Notes: a model not told the origin generated them from the letters alone. A stretch of DNA of 64,000 bases from Streptomyces maremycinicus (GCF_001184025.1 NZ_BBYG01000022.1:171790-235789); one strand, 5' to 3'. Shown: positions 24,435 to 32,839, numbered from the stretch's first letter. Numbers and translations: made by a program.

Positions 24435-24530
24435 ATCCTGTTCAGGGGCACTCCACACCACCGGCAGCGTCGGTGCCACCGTGGCGATGTGCACCAGTTG
24501 GGCCGTGGTCTGCGGTGGGGGCAGCCGGCT
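24435..24530 (-). pseudogene. MFS transporter fragment
   Basis: The minus strand encodes QTTAQLVHIATVAPTLPVVW and then SAPEQD, closely parallel to QTTAYLVHIALVALTLPVVW in the intact MFS gene at 18.3 kb. Only this segment is recognisable between 24288 and 24758, so it is a relic of a second MFS gene. The rest of that stretch shows no gene. Confidence 0.7.
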
Positions 24531-24758
24531 CCTTGCCCCGTTCGCCGTGGACTCGGCGGTGCCACGGTTGCCGAGCTGCGCAGGCCGACGAAGGCGAACC
24601 GCTGGAACGGTCGGGCTGCTGGGCCGGATCGGTCAGACCGGGAGCGGGCCGGGTTCGGCGAGGCGGCCTCTCACGGTCCCGGTCAGGGGAGATCAGGGAT
24701 ACGGCCACCGACGGATGGCAGCCGAGGTGTGCATCCGGCAATCTCCCGTCGGGGATTC

Positions 24759-25646
24759 TCAGTCACGGGGATGCGGGGCGGGTGTGGGGGTCTGGGGTGT
24801 GGCTGCCCAGGAGGCGAGGAGGCGCAGGCCCTGTTCGGAGGGGGAGGAGGGTTCCGCCGCGTAGATGGTGAGGGTGAGGCCGGGTTCGGCGGCCATTTCC
24901 AGGCCCTCGTAGGCGAGGGTGAGTTCGCCGACGGCGGGGTGGTGGTAGCGCTTGAAGCCGGTGCCGTGGTGGCGGACGTCGTGGGCGCCCCAGCGGGTGC
25001 GGAAGGCGTCGCTGCGGGTGGAGAGTTCGCCGACGAGGTCGTGGAGGTCCTTGTCGTGGGGGTTGCGGCCGGCTTCGGTGCGCAGGATGGCGACGGTGAT
25101 GTCGGCGGCCTGGTCCCAGTCGGGGTAGAAGCGGCGGGCGTCCGGGCTGAGGAAGGTGAAGCGGGCGAGGTTCTCCTGGTTGTGGGGGTCGGCGTAGACG
25201 TCGGCGTAGAAGGCACGGGCGAGCTGGTTGGCGGCGAGGAGGTCCATGCGGCCGTTGCGGACGAAGGCCGGGCCCTCGGTGACCGCGTCCAGGGTCCACT
25301 GCAGGCTCGGGTGCGGCTTCCATCGACGGGTGGCGCGGCGGCGGGGTCGGGTGAGGGCGTCGGAGCCGTCGGCCGTCTGGGCCAGGTGGAGCAGATGGGC
25401 GCGTTCGGCGTCGTCGAGCTGGAGGGCTCGGGCGACGGCTTCGAGGACGGCGGGGGAGACGCCGGCGAGGTTCCCGCGTTCCAGCTTGGCGTAGTACTCG
25501 ACGCTCACGTCGGCCAGGGCGGCGACCTCACTGCGCCGCAGGCCGGGCACGCGTCGACGGCTGCCGGCGGGCAGGCCCGCCTGCTCGGGGGTGATCTTCG
25601 CGCGTCGCGAGGTGAGGAACTCGCTGACCTCTGCCTGGTTGTCCAC
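24759..25646 (-). CDS. Helix-turn-helix regulator with MmyB-type ligand-binding domain
   Basis: This 295-aa protein has an N-terminal XRE HTH (LRRSEVAALADVSVEYYAKLERG, about residues 36-58) and a C-terminal MmyB domain (AANQLARAFYADVYADP, FKRYHHPAVGELTLAYE). It has the same architecture as the regulator at 13.4 kb. Actinomycete proteins of this kind usually repress a divergent dehydrogenase. Here the zinc ADH at 25862 is divergent, with a clean palindrome in the gap. Confidence 0.9.
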   Translation of the reverse strand: MDNQAEVSEFLTSRRAKITPEQAGLPAGSRRRVPGLRRSEVAALADVSVEYYAKLERGNLAGVSPAVLEAVARALQLDDAERAHLLHLAQTADGSDALTRPRRRATRRWKPHPSLQWTLDAVTEGPAFVRNGRMDLLAANQLARAFYADVYADPHNQENLARFTFLSPDARRFYPDWDQAADITVAILRTEAGRNPHDKDLHDLVGELSTRSDAFRTRWGAHDVRHHGTGFKRYHHPAVGELTLAYEGLEMAAEPGLTLTIYAAEPSSPSEQGLRLLASWAATPQTPTPAPHPRD

Positions 25647-25682
25647 GCCTTCGACGGTACGTCCCCCGCACGGCCATAGGGA

Positions 25683-25697
25683 TGTACTGGCAGTACA
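25683..25697. promoter_or_regulatory. Inverted repeat in regulator/ADH gap
   Basis: TGTACTG-G-CAGTACA is a perfect 7+7 inverted repeat located 37 bp upstream of the MmyB regulator start and 165 bp before the ADH. It is the best operator candidate for that regulator. Confidence 0.65.
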
Positions 25698-25861
25698 CCT
25701 CTTGATGGTGTCTCGCTACGGGCGCCGCGAGCCGGTTACCTGGATGACGTGGTGCTTTCCGCCCGGTCTCGTCACGACGGGCACGCACCCGGCCCTGCAC
25801 TCGGCGGCGGCCCCGGATTCCTCGGTGGCTGTTCGCCTCGGCACGTAAAGGAATCCCTCTC

Positions 25862-26878
25862 ATGCGCGGCGCAGTGATCCATGCTCCCGGTGACGTCCGT
25901 TTCGAGACCGTGGACGACCCGAAGATCCTTCATCCGACCGACGCGGTGATCCGCACGGCCGTGACCTGCGTGTGCGGCTCGGACCTGTGGCCGTACCGCG
26001 GCGCCGAGCCGATCGGGGATCCGCATCCGATGGGGCACGAGTACGTCGGTTTCGTGGAGGAGGTCGGCAGCGAGGTCACCTCGGTCCGGCCCGGCCAGTT
26101 CGTCGTCGGTTCCTTCGCCACCTCGGACAACACCTGCGCGAACTGCCGGAACGGCTTCCCGTCGAACTGTCTGCACCGCGAGTTCATGTCGACCTGCCAG
26201 GCGGAGTACGTGCGCATCCCGAACGCCCAGGGCACCCTGGTCGCCACCGACGAGGTGCCGGACGAGGAGTTGTGGCCCGGTCTGCTGGCGGTCTCCGACG
26301 TCATGGGCACCGGCTGGTGGGCCGCGGATGCCGCCGAGGTGCGGCCCGGATCCACCGCCGTGGTCGTCGGCGACGGCGCGGTCGGACTGTGCGGCGTGAT
26401 CGCGGCGAAGGAACTGGGCGCGGAGCGCATCATCGCCATGTCCCGGCACGAGTCCCGACAGAAGCTGGCCCGTGAGTTCGGCGCCACCGACATCGTCACC
26501 GAACGCGGTGAGGAGGGCATCGCCCGCATCAAGGAGATGACGGACGGGATCGGCGCGGACTCCGTCCTGGAGTGCGTCGGCACCGCCGAGGCCATGCGGC
26601 AGGCCCTCCACACGGCCCGGCCCGGTGGGAACGTCGGCTTCGTCGGGGTCCCGCACGAGGTCGCGATCGACGGGCAGGAGCTGTTCTTCTCCCACGTCGG
26701 CCTGCGCGGCGGCCCCGCCCCCGTCCGCCGCTACCTGCCCGACCTGATCGACCGCGTCCTCACCCGCCGGATCGACCCGGGCAAGGTCTTCGACCTCACC
26801 CTTCCCCTCGCCCAGGTCGCCGAGGGCTACAAGGCCATGGACGAGCGCCGCGCCATCAAGACCCTTCTCACACCCTGA
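25862..26878 (+). CDS. Zinc-dependent alcohol dehydrogenase (MDR family)
   Basis: This 338-aa medium-chain dehydrogenase has catalytic zinc ligands in CGSDLW (Cys38) and GHE (His59, Glu60), a structural-zinc-like cysteine loop (NTCANCRNGFPSNC), and a Rossmann motif GDGAVGLCGV near 172-181. It oxidises alcohols or reduces aldehydes with NAD(P)H. It is followed by a cupin and an SDR gene in the same direction and is divergent from an MmyB regulator, a common actinomycete arrangement for carbonyl metabolism. Confidence 0.9.
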   Translation: MRGAVIHAPGDVRFETVDDPKILHPTDAVIRTAVTCVCGSDLWPYRGAEPIGDPHPMGHEYVGFVEEVGSEVTSVRPGQFVVGSFATSDNTCANCRNGFPSNCLHREFMSTCQAEYVRIPNAQGTLVATDEVPDEELWPGLLAVSDVMGTGWWAADAAEVRPGSTAVVVGDGAVGLCGVIAAKELGAERIIAMSRHESRQKLAREFGATDIVTERGEEGIARIKEMTDGIGADSVLECVGTAEAMRQALHTARPGGNVGFVGVPHEVAIDGQELFFSHVGLRGGPAPVRRYLPDLIDRVLTRRIDPGKVFDLTLPLAQVAEGYKAMDERRAIKTLLTP

Positions 26879-26983
26879 TCCCCCCACCTGTCCAGCGTCC
26901 TCCTCTGCACCCCTGCCCGCCCCTCACGCCTCCATCGATCCACCCCCTCACGCCTCCATCCCTCCACCTGACAAGGAGTGACC

Positions 26984-27391
26984 GTGCAGATCACCCGCAG
27001 CTCGATCGACACCGCCAAGGGGCCGGCCGACTGGTTCACCGGCGACGTCTACATCGACGCCGTCGCCGCCGCGCCCACCCCGTCCCGAGTCACCGCCAAC
27101 CTGGTGCACTTCATGCCCGGCGCCCGCACCCACTGGCACCGCCACCCGCTCGGCCAGACCGTCTTCGTCACCGAAGGCGTCGGCCTGTGTCAGCGCCGCG
27201 GAGGACCGGTCGAGGTCATTCGGCCCGGGGACCGTGTCCTGTTCGAAGCCGACGAGGAGCACTGGCACGGCGCCGCCCCGAACCGGCTGATGGTCCACCT
27301 GGCCATCAACGAAGGCGACGCCGAACACGACGTCGTGCACTGGCTGACGCCCGTCACCGACACCGAGTACGCCGCCGCTCCGGCCGTCTGA
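26984..27391 (+). CDS. Small cupin-domain protein
   Basis: This is a 135-aa single cupin. Metal-ligand motifs are HWHRHPLGQTVFVTEG (first cupin motif) and HWHGAAP (second motif). The GTG at 26984 is chosen because AAGGAG ends six bases upstream; the GTG at 26978 overlaps that ribosome site. Relatives include hydroxynitrile lyase-like and quercetinase-like cupins. It is 105 bp after the ADH, so probably in the same transcript. Confidence 0.85.
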   Translation: MQITRSSIDTAKGPADWFTGDVYIDAVAAAPTPSRVTANLVHFMPGARTHWHRHPLGQTVFVTEGVGLCQRRGGPVEVIRPGDRVLFEADEEHWHGAAPNRLMVHLAINEGDAEHDVVHWLTPVTDTEYAAAPAV

Positions 27392-27422
27392 CCGTGTCGG
27401 CCGGCCCCGCGTTCACGCGTGC

Positions 27423-27599
27423 ATGCAAGACCGAAGACCTCTCCATGCACTGCACGGTCCAACAGTCCTTCGCGGACCGGCCCGAGTCGCCTCCGCGGCC
27501 GCGCTGCTGCCGGCCGTGACCGCCTGCGCGGGCAATCCGGAAGCCGGGCCGGCCGCCCCTACGGACTCCGCCTCGGAGCCTGCGGGGCGGAGTCCGTAA
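27423..27599 (+). CDS. Possible short lipoprotein or remnant
   Basis: A 58-aa frame beginning with ATG 27423 has a hydrophobic stretch ending in a lipobox-like VTAC (ALLPAVTACAGNP) and then a Pro/Ala/Ser-rich tail. Its end overlaps the terminator hairpin at 27560-27598 and no good ribosome site is visible. It may be the truncated start of a lost lipoprotein gene. Low confidence. Confidence 0.25.
   Translation: MQDRRPLHALHGPTVLRGPARVASAAALLPAVTACAGNPEAGPAAPTDSASEPAGRSP
27560..27598 (+). terminator. Strong hairpin terminator after ADH-cupin
   Basis: TACGGACTCCGCC (27560-27572) is the exact reverse complement of GGCGGAGTCCGTA (27586-27598), with a 13-base loop. Confidence 0.8.
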
Positions 27600-27620
27600 G
27601 GGCGGCAGAGGACCGCAGCG

Positions 27621-27671
27621 CACACCGCGCCTTCCCGCACACCGCGCCTTCCCGCACACCGCGTCTTCCCG
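27621..27671. repeat. Three tandem 17-bp repeats
   Basis: CACACCGCGCCTTCCCG occurs at 27621-27637 and 27638-27654, with a third copy at 27655-27671 that has one change (GCGTC). It is non-coding, between a terminator and the SDR gene. Confidence 0.85.
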
Positions 27672-27801
27672 TGCACCGGCCTCCCTGCCACCTCGACGTC
27701 GGCGCCTACCAGCTCGGGAGGGCCGAAAGCATCACCGTCGAAGCCGCCCCCTGACCCCTCCGTCCCTGCCCGCCCCCACGTTCCGACGGGACAACAACGG
27801 C

Positions 27802-28569
27802 ATGAATCCCACCTACGACTTCACCGGCCAGGTCGCCTTCGTCACCGGCGCCTCCTCCGGGATGGGCCTGGCCACCGCCCGCGCCTTCGCCGAAGCGGGC
27901 GCAGCCGTCGCCCTCACCGACATCAACGAGGTGGCCGTCAGCGCCGCCGTGCGGGAGCTCACCGACGCCGGCCATCGGGCCCTCGCGCTGGTCTGCGACG
28001 TGTCCGACGAGGGCCAGGTCGCCGCCGCTGTCGACCGCACGGTGGAGTCCTTCGGCCGGCTCGACATGGCGTACAACAACGCCGGCATCATGCCCCCGCC
28101 CACCGACGCGGCCGACGAGAGCGCCGAGCAGTTCGACCGCGTCCAGGCCGTCAACCTGCGCGGCATCTGGGCGAGCATGAAGCACGAACTGCGTCACCTG
28201 CGTGACCAGGGCAGCGGCGCCATCGTCAACTGCTCCTCGCTCGGCGGCCTCGTGGGGAACCCGGGCCGAGCCGCCTACCACGCCACCAAGCACGGCGTGA
28301 TCGGCCTGACCAAGAGCGCAGCCCTCGAATACGGATCCCGGGGTGTGCGCGTCAACGCCGTGTGCCCCGGCACCATTGCCACTCCCATGGTTGATGCGAT
28401 GGTCGAAGGCGGAGAACTCGACCGCGACCAGGCGGAAGCCGGCCAGGCCATCGAGCGCCTCGGCACCGCCGAAGAGGTCGCGCAGGCCGTGCTGTGGCTG
28501 TGCAGCGACGGCGCGAGCTACGTCACCGGCATCGCCCTGCCCGTCGACGGCGGCTACACCGCCCAGTAG
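27802..28569 (+). CDS. Short-chain dehydrogenase/reductase (classical SDR)
   Basis: This 255-aa protein has the cofactor motif TGASSGMG (15-22), NNAG (about 93-96), catalytic Ser in NCSSLGG, and YHATK with Tyr159 and Lys163. The terminal VTGIALPVDGGYT is typical of the FabG-like group. An Asp after the second strand (LTDIN) suggests NAD(H). It belongs to the ADH-cupin-SDR group of carbonyl enzymes; the substrate is unknown. Confidence 0.9.
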   Translation: MNPTYDFTGQVAFVTGASSGMGLATARAFAEAGAAVALTDINEVAVSAAVRELTDAGHRALALVCDVSDEGQVAAAVDRTVESFGRLDMAYNNAGIMPPPTDAADESAEQFDRVQAVNLRGIWASMKHELRHLRDQGSGAIVNCSSLGGLVGNPGRAAYHATKHGVIGLTKSAALEYGSRGVRVNAVCPGTIATPMVDAMVEGGELDRDQAEAGQAIERLGTAEEVAQAVLWLCSDGASYVTGIALPVDGGYTAQ

Positions 28570-28686
28570 CTCACGACTCCACCCGCCACCGACCAGCACC
28601 TGGCCGGTCCGTCCGGGATGGGCGGGCCCGGAGGCTGCCCGGCCCGAACGGACGGCGGGAGAACTGGTGCGGGGCGGGAAGCCGGT

Positions 28687-29373
28687 TCAGGCGTGCGTGG
28701 TGGCCAGCTTGATGAGGGTGTCGGCGGCGGGGCCGGAGGAGGCGGGGTTCTGGCCGGTGATGAGGAGGCCGTCCTGGACGACGTAGGGCTGCCAGTCGTC
28801 GGTCTTGGTGTAGTGGCCGCCGAGCTTGACGAGTTCGTCCTCGACGAGGAAGGGGACGATGTCGGTGAGCTGGACGCCTTCCTCCTCCGAGTTGGTGAAG
28901 CCGGTGACCTTCCTGTTCCGGACGAGGGGGGTGCCGTCTTCGTTGAGGGTGTGGCGCAGGACGCCGGGTGCGTGGCAGACCAGGGCGATCGGCTTGCCGG
29001 TGCGCAGGGTGGTCTCGATGAGGCGGGCGGAGTGGGTGTCTTCGGCGAGGTCCCACAGGGGGCCGTGGCCGCCGGGGTAGAAGACGGTGTCGTAGTCGTC
29101 GGCGGAGACGGTGTCCAGGCGGACGGTGTCGGCCAGGGCGGCGGTGGCCTCGGGGTCGGCTTCGAAGCGGCGGGTCTGCTCGGTCTGGAACGCGGTCTCG
29201 TTGCTCTTGGGGTCCAGCGGCGGCCGGCCGCCCCTGGGCGAGGCGAGCGTGATCTCCCAGCCCGCTTCCTTGAACCGGTAGTAGGGAGCGGCGAGTTCCT
29301 CCAGCCAGAACCCGGTCGGGCGGCCGGTGTCACCGAGCCGGTCGTGCGAGGTGAGAACGATCAGAACCTTCAT
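28687..29373 (-). CDS. DJ-1/PfpI family protein (Hsp31-like), copy A
   Basis: This 228-aa type-1 glutamine amidotransferase-fold protein has the nucleophile elbow ALVCHAPG with Cys133 and His134 and an upstream glutamate in WLEEL (Glu25/26). This pattern is seen in Hsp31/glyoxalase III-like proteins acting on methylglyoxal or damaged proteins. The first 223 residues are identical to copy B at 32.2 kb, down to the DNA; only the last residues differ (ATTHA here). AAAGGAG precedes the ATG, and a TetR-type site lies 21 bp upstream. Confidence 0.9.
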   Translation of the reverse strand: MKVLIVLTSHDRLGDTGRPTGFWLEELAAPYYRFKEAGWEITLASPRGGRPPLDPKSNETAFQTEQTRRFEADPEATAALADTVRLDTVSADDYDTVFYPGGHGPLWDLAEDTHSARLIETTLRTGKPIALVCHAPGVLRHTLNEDGTPLVRNRKVTGFTNSEEEGVQLTDIVPFLVEDELVKLGGHYTKTDDWQPYVVQDGLLITGQNPASSGPAADTLIKLATTHA

Positions 29374-29386
29374 GGTGATACTCCTT
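28701..29386 (-). repeat. Inverted duplication, arm A (686 bp)
   Basis: This segment is the inverted copy of 32154-32839. It runs from the ribosome site through nearly the whole DJ-1 gene. All reading frames translate identically in both copies, and a directly compared 60-bp stretch is identical. Divergence starts abruptly at codon 224 at one end and just upstream of AAGGAG at the other. Confidence 0.9.
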
Positions 29387-29393
29387 TTATCAG

Positions 29394-29408
29394 TAGACCG
29401 GTCGTATA
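29394..29408. promoter_or_regulatory. TetR-type operator, DJ-1 copy A promoter
   Basis: TAGACCGGTCGTATA differs at two positions from the TetR autoregulatory site (30091-30105). It lies 21 bp upstream of the DJ-1 start. Confidence 0.65.
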
Positions 29409-29471
29409 TAAGTCGGCGAGAAAAATGCCTCCGATCCGACGATGCGCCGGGTCGGGAGGCGCGAACGGTTC

Positions 29472-30068
29472 TTACAGGTGCAGGAGCCGGCGAGTCATCG
29501 CCGTAGTGGCTTCGAGAGGTTCGAGGCTTCGATGGATCTTCGCCATGACGCTGGCACCCAACCACATGTCGTAGAGGATCTGTGCCGTTTCGCGCGGCGC
29601 GCCGTCGACCGTGATCGATCCGTCCGTCAGGCCACTGGTGATGGTCCGCTCGAGACGGTCGATGATCGCGCTGGTCCCCTCCTTGAGGGCCAGCCGCATC
29701 GGCTCGGACAGGTCGGACACCTCGGCTCCGAGCTTCACGGCGAGGCACTTGCCCTGGCACTCGTCGAAGCTCTGCGTCTCGCGCCACAGCTGCCAGTAGG
29801 CCGTCAGGCGCTCGGCGGCGGACCGGCCGGGCTGACCGAGTACCCGGTCCATGTCGGCGAGGTACTCGTCGAAGTAGCTCTTCAGCAGGGCTTCGCCGAA
29901 GGCGTCCTTGGAGGAGAAATAGTGGTAGAAGGACCCCTTCGGTACGCTGGCCTCCGCGAGCACCTCGTTGAGGCCGACCGCGGAATAGCCCTTGTGGGCC
30001 ATGATCCGCTGGGCGGCGTCGAGGATGTTCCGACGGGTGTCGGCGCTGCGTGCTGTGGTGGCTGGCAT
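29472..30068 (-). CDS. TetR-family repressor
   Basis: This 198-aa protein has an N-terminal TetR HTH (ILDAAQRIMAHKGYSAVGLNEVLAEASVPKGSFYHYFSSKDAF, about residues 14-56). Its C-terminal ligand domain resembles the AcuR/TetR_C group: a single cysteine cluster, ECQGKCLAVKLGAEVSD, suits sensing of an electrophile, which is inference. The 15-bp palindromic site just upstream suggests autoregulation. Related sites stand before DJ-1 copies A and B, the chloroperoxidase-like gene and the MFS gene. Confidence 0.92.
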   Translation of the reverse strand: MPATTARSADTRRNILDAAQRIMAHKGYSAVGLNEVLAEASVPKGSFYHYFSSKDAFGEALLKSYFDEYLADMDRVLGQPGRSAAERLTAYWQLWRETQSFDECQGKCLAVKLGAEVSDLSEPMRLALKEGTSAIIDRLERTITSGLTDGSITVDGAPRETAQILYDMWLGASVMAKIHRSLEPLEATTAMTRRLLHL

Positions 30069-30090
30069 GAGTCTTATTGTACTCCATGAA

Positions 30091-30105
30091 TAGACCAGTC
30101 GTCTA
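30091..30105. promoter_or_regulatory. TetR-type operator, autoregulatory site
   Basis: TAGAC-CAGTC-GTCTA has perfect 5-bp arms, 22 bp upstream of the tetR ATG. It is the reference for the five-site family in this window. Confidence 0.75.
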
Positions 30106-30189
30106 GGTCTCGGGGGTGTGGCTCGCGGGGCGAGTTCGACATCATCTTCGCCGGCACGGAGTGCATTGCCTGCGGGCACAACTCACCTA

Positions 30190-30323
30190 CAAAACGTGGG
30201 TCGGCTCGCCGGGCGTCCGGCCGTGGCAAGCGAACGCGGTACTCGGTCGCGGACGAGGAGTGGGAGCCGGCGGCGTCCGCCATGGCTGTTCCCGTCCGGG
30301 ACTTCACCGGTGAGGTGGGCTGA
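30190..30323 (+). pseudogene. IclR-family regulator remnant (plus strand)
   Basis: One frame reads YSVADEEWEPAASAMAVPVR and then DFTGEVG before a stop at 30321. This is the conserved late effector-domain motif of IclR proteins. Nothing upstream in the same frame continues the domain, so it is a fragment. Confidence 0.6.
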
Positions 30324-30419
30324 GCGTTGCACACCGCGGAGCCGTCACGAACGCCGGCACCGCCGGTCGCGCAGCAGGCTGTTCGCCGAACTGGCCGGGC
30401 TGCTGTCCGTTCTGCTCGG

Positions 30420-31010
30420 CTACGCCGCCACTCGTGCCTGGCCGGCGCGGCTCACGCCACCGGCCTCACCGTGTCCGCTGTCCATCGCCCGGGCCGCCTC
30501 GCCGACCGAGAGCGCGACCCGGTCCGGGTCGTGAGCGAGCCGGAACTTCGGAACCGTCACGCTCGGCGCGGCGACGATCGTCCCGGCCGTGTCGGGTGAG
30601 GGAGCAGAGAGGTCGACCACGTCGTGATCGACCTCCCGGTCGGTGATGCCGACTCCGGCACGGCGCGCTTCGCCTCCGCATTGCGCTCGGCCGGCATCCC
30701 CACCTCGCGCGGCGCCCCGGTCTGGTCCAGGCGAACTCCACCTGCCCGAGTAACTCCACCAAGTGCTGCCCGCTGTGACCGAGCAGCAGCGCCCGGCCCG
30801 GACCGGTGCGCCAGGCCGACGTCATGACTCCGGGAGTCGCCGCCACACCGACCCCAGGGGCTGGATTCCGCCACAACGGTGAGCGTGACCACGCCCGCCC
30901 GCACCGCAAGCCGGCGGGCTCGCGCCGGCGCGCCACCCGTGTGCGCTCCGACGGCGGCTTCAGGAACGGATCGCGAGCTCGCTGGAGAGCTCTTGTGACC
31001 TGACGGGATC
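30420..31010 (-). pseudogene. IclR-family regulator remnant (minus strand), several frameshifts
   Basis: Minus-strand frames contain, in the right order but in different frames, IclR effector-domain motifs. These are MTSAWRTGPGRALLLGHSGQ, HLVELLGQVEFA, then VDLSAPSPDTAGTIVAAPSV, TVPKF and DPDRVALSVGEAARAM. The DNA-binding N-terminus is not recognisable. Together with the plus-strand fragment, it fills the otherwise empty ~1.1-kb gap between the TetR gene and the chloroperoxidase-like gene. Confidence 0.6.
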
Positions 31011-31136
31011 GTACGGAGCGGTGTGCCTTGGGCGGTTGCCGGGCGACGACCTTCTTCGCCCGGCAACCGGAAGGGTCAGCACACCCCCGGTCCGTTCCGC
31101 GGGTGTTGATGCGCAGACACACGTTGACGTTCGGAG

Positions 31137-31151
31137 TAGACCAGTCGTATA
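31137..31151. promoter_or_regulatory. TetR-type operator, hydrolase promoter
   Basis: TAGACCAGTCGTATA differs at one position from the TetR autoregulatory site and lies 55 bp before the hydrolase ATG. Confidence 0.7.
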
Positions 31152-31206
31152 GTCATGGATGTCGGAACGGAAACGCGCCACACAGGCTTCGGAGGGGTTG
31201 AGGGTC

Positions 31207-32043
31207 ATGGGACGTATCAAGGTCGGTACGGAGAACAGTGCGGACATCGAGGTGCACTACGAGGACAAGGGGACGGGCCGGCCCGTGGTGCTGATCCACG
31301 GCTATCCGCTGGACGGCAACTCGTGGGACGGGCAGACGGCGGCGCTGCTGGATGCGGGCTACCGGGTGGTGACGTACGACCGGCGGGGATTCGGAAAGTC
31401 GAGCCAGCCTTCGACCGGGTACGACTACGACACGTTCGCCGCGGATCTGAACGCCGTGCTGGAGACGCTGGATCTGCGGGATGCGGTGCTCGTCGGCTTC
31501 TCGATGGGCACGGGTGAGGTGGCCCGCTACCTGTCGACGTATGGATCGGGACGGGTGGCGAAGGCGGTGTTCCTGGCCTCGCTGGAGCCGTTCCTGCTCA
31601 TCACGGACGACAATCCCGACGGTGCGGCGCCGCTGTCGTTCTTCCAGGGTGTCTCCGACGCCGTGAAGAAGGACCGGTACGCGTTCTTCACCGGTTTCTA
31701 CAACGACTTCTTCAACCTCGACGAGAACCTGGGCACCCGGGTCAGCGAGGAGGCCGTCCGCAACGCGTGGAACGTCGCCGCGGGTTCGGGCGCCATCGCC
31801 TCGGCCGCCGCTCCGCTCTCCTGGCCCACCGACTTCCGGGCCGACATTCCCAAGATCGATGTCCCTGCGCTGATCGTGCACGGCACCGCCGACCGCACGC
31901 TGCCCATCGACGCCACCGGACGGCGTTTCGCCAAGGCCCTGCCCGCGGCCCGGTACGTCGAGATCGAGGGCGCTCCGCACGGACTGCTGACCACCCACGC
32001 CGCCGAAGTCAACGAGATCCTCCTGGACTTCCTCGCCGGCTGA
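31207..32043 (+). CDS. Alpha/beta hydrolase, cofactor-free chloroperoxidase/esterase type
   Basis: This protein is 278 aa from the ATG at 31207, which follows GAGGG at a proper distance; an earlier in-frame ATG at 31159 has no ribosome site. Motifs are HGYPLDGNSW (oxyanion), GFSMGTGEV with Ser99, HGTADRTLP (Asp) and GAPHGLL (His), as in non-haem chloroperoxidases and perhydrolases. It lies 123 bp before DJ-1 copy B, and each gene has its own TetR-type site. Confidence 0.9.
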   Translation: MGRIKVGTENSADIEVHYEDKGTGRPVVLIHGYPLDGNSWDGQTAALLDAGYRVVTYDRRGFGKSSQPSTGYDYDTFAADLNAVLETLDLRDAVLVGFSMGTGEVARYLSTYGSGRVAKAVFLASLEPFLLITDDNPDGAAPLSFFQGVSDAVKKDRYAFFTGFYNDFFNLDENLGTRVSEEAVRNAWNVAAGSGAIASAAAPLSWPTDFRADIPKIDVPALIVHGTADRTLPIDATGRRFAKALPAARYVEIEGAPHGLLTTHAAEVNEILLDFLAG

Positions 32044-32117
32044 CCGAGAGGCCGACCACTCCGCCCCGTCCCGCCCTGCTCCGGTGCCATGTCACCGGAA
32101 CCCTTTTCGACTCGGCA

Positions 32118-32132
32118 GAGACGACCGGTCTA
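32118..32132. promoter_or_regulatory. TetR-type operator, DJ-1 copy B promoter
   Basis: On the minus strand this reads TAGACCGGTCGTCTC. The core shared with copy A's promoter is ACGACCGGTCTACTGAT. Downstream the two promoters differ by an 18-bp insertion before AAGGAG. Confidence 0.65.
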
Positions 32133-32153
32133 CTGATGCCGGTCCGTCGACAG

Positions 32154-32839
32154 AAGGAGTATCACCATGAAGGTTCTGATCGTTCTCACCTCGCACGACC
32201 GGCTCGGTGACACCGGCCGCCCGACCGGGTTCTGGCTGGAGGAACTCGCCGCTCCCTACTACCGGTTCAAGGAAGCGGGCTGGGAGATCACGCTCGCCTC
32301 GCCCAGGGGCGGCCGGCCGCCGCTGGACCCCAAGAGCAACGAGACCGCGTTCCAGACCGAGCAGACCCGCCGCTTCGAAGCCGACCCCGAGGCCACCGCC
32401 GCCCTGGCCGACACCGTCCGCCTGGACACCGTCTCCGCCGACGACTACGACACCGTCTTCTACCCCGGCGGCCACGGCCCCCTGTGGGACCTCGCCGAAG
32501 ACACCCACTCCGCCCGCCTCATCGAGACCACCCTGCGCACCGGCAAGCCGATCGCCCTGGTCTGCCACGCACCCGGCGTCCTGCGCCACACCCTCAACGA
32601 AGACGGCACCCCCCTCGTCCGGAACAGGAAGGTCACCGGCTTCACCAACTCGGAGGAGGAAGGCGTCCAGCTCACCGACATCGTCCCCTTCCTCGTCGAG
32701 GACGAACTCGTCAAGCTCGGCGGCCACTACACCAAGACCGACGACTGGCAGCCCTACGTCGTCCAGGACGGCCTCCTCATCACCGGCCAGAACCCCGCCT
32801 CCTCCGGCCCCGCCGCCGACACCCTCATCAAGCTGGCCA
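32154..32839 (+). repeat. Inverted duplication, arm B (686 bp)
   Basis: Counterpart of 28701-29386 in opposite orientation. The two arms bracket about 2.8 kb holding the TetR gene, the IclR remnants and the hydrolase. Recombination between them would invert that segment. Confidence 0.9.

Noticed and set aside
27621..27671. Tandem 17-bp repeats as a CRISPR array
   Set aside because: The copies are directly adjacent with no spacers, and no cas gene is nearby.
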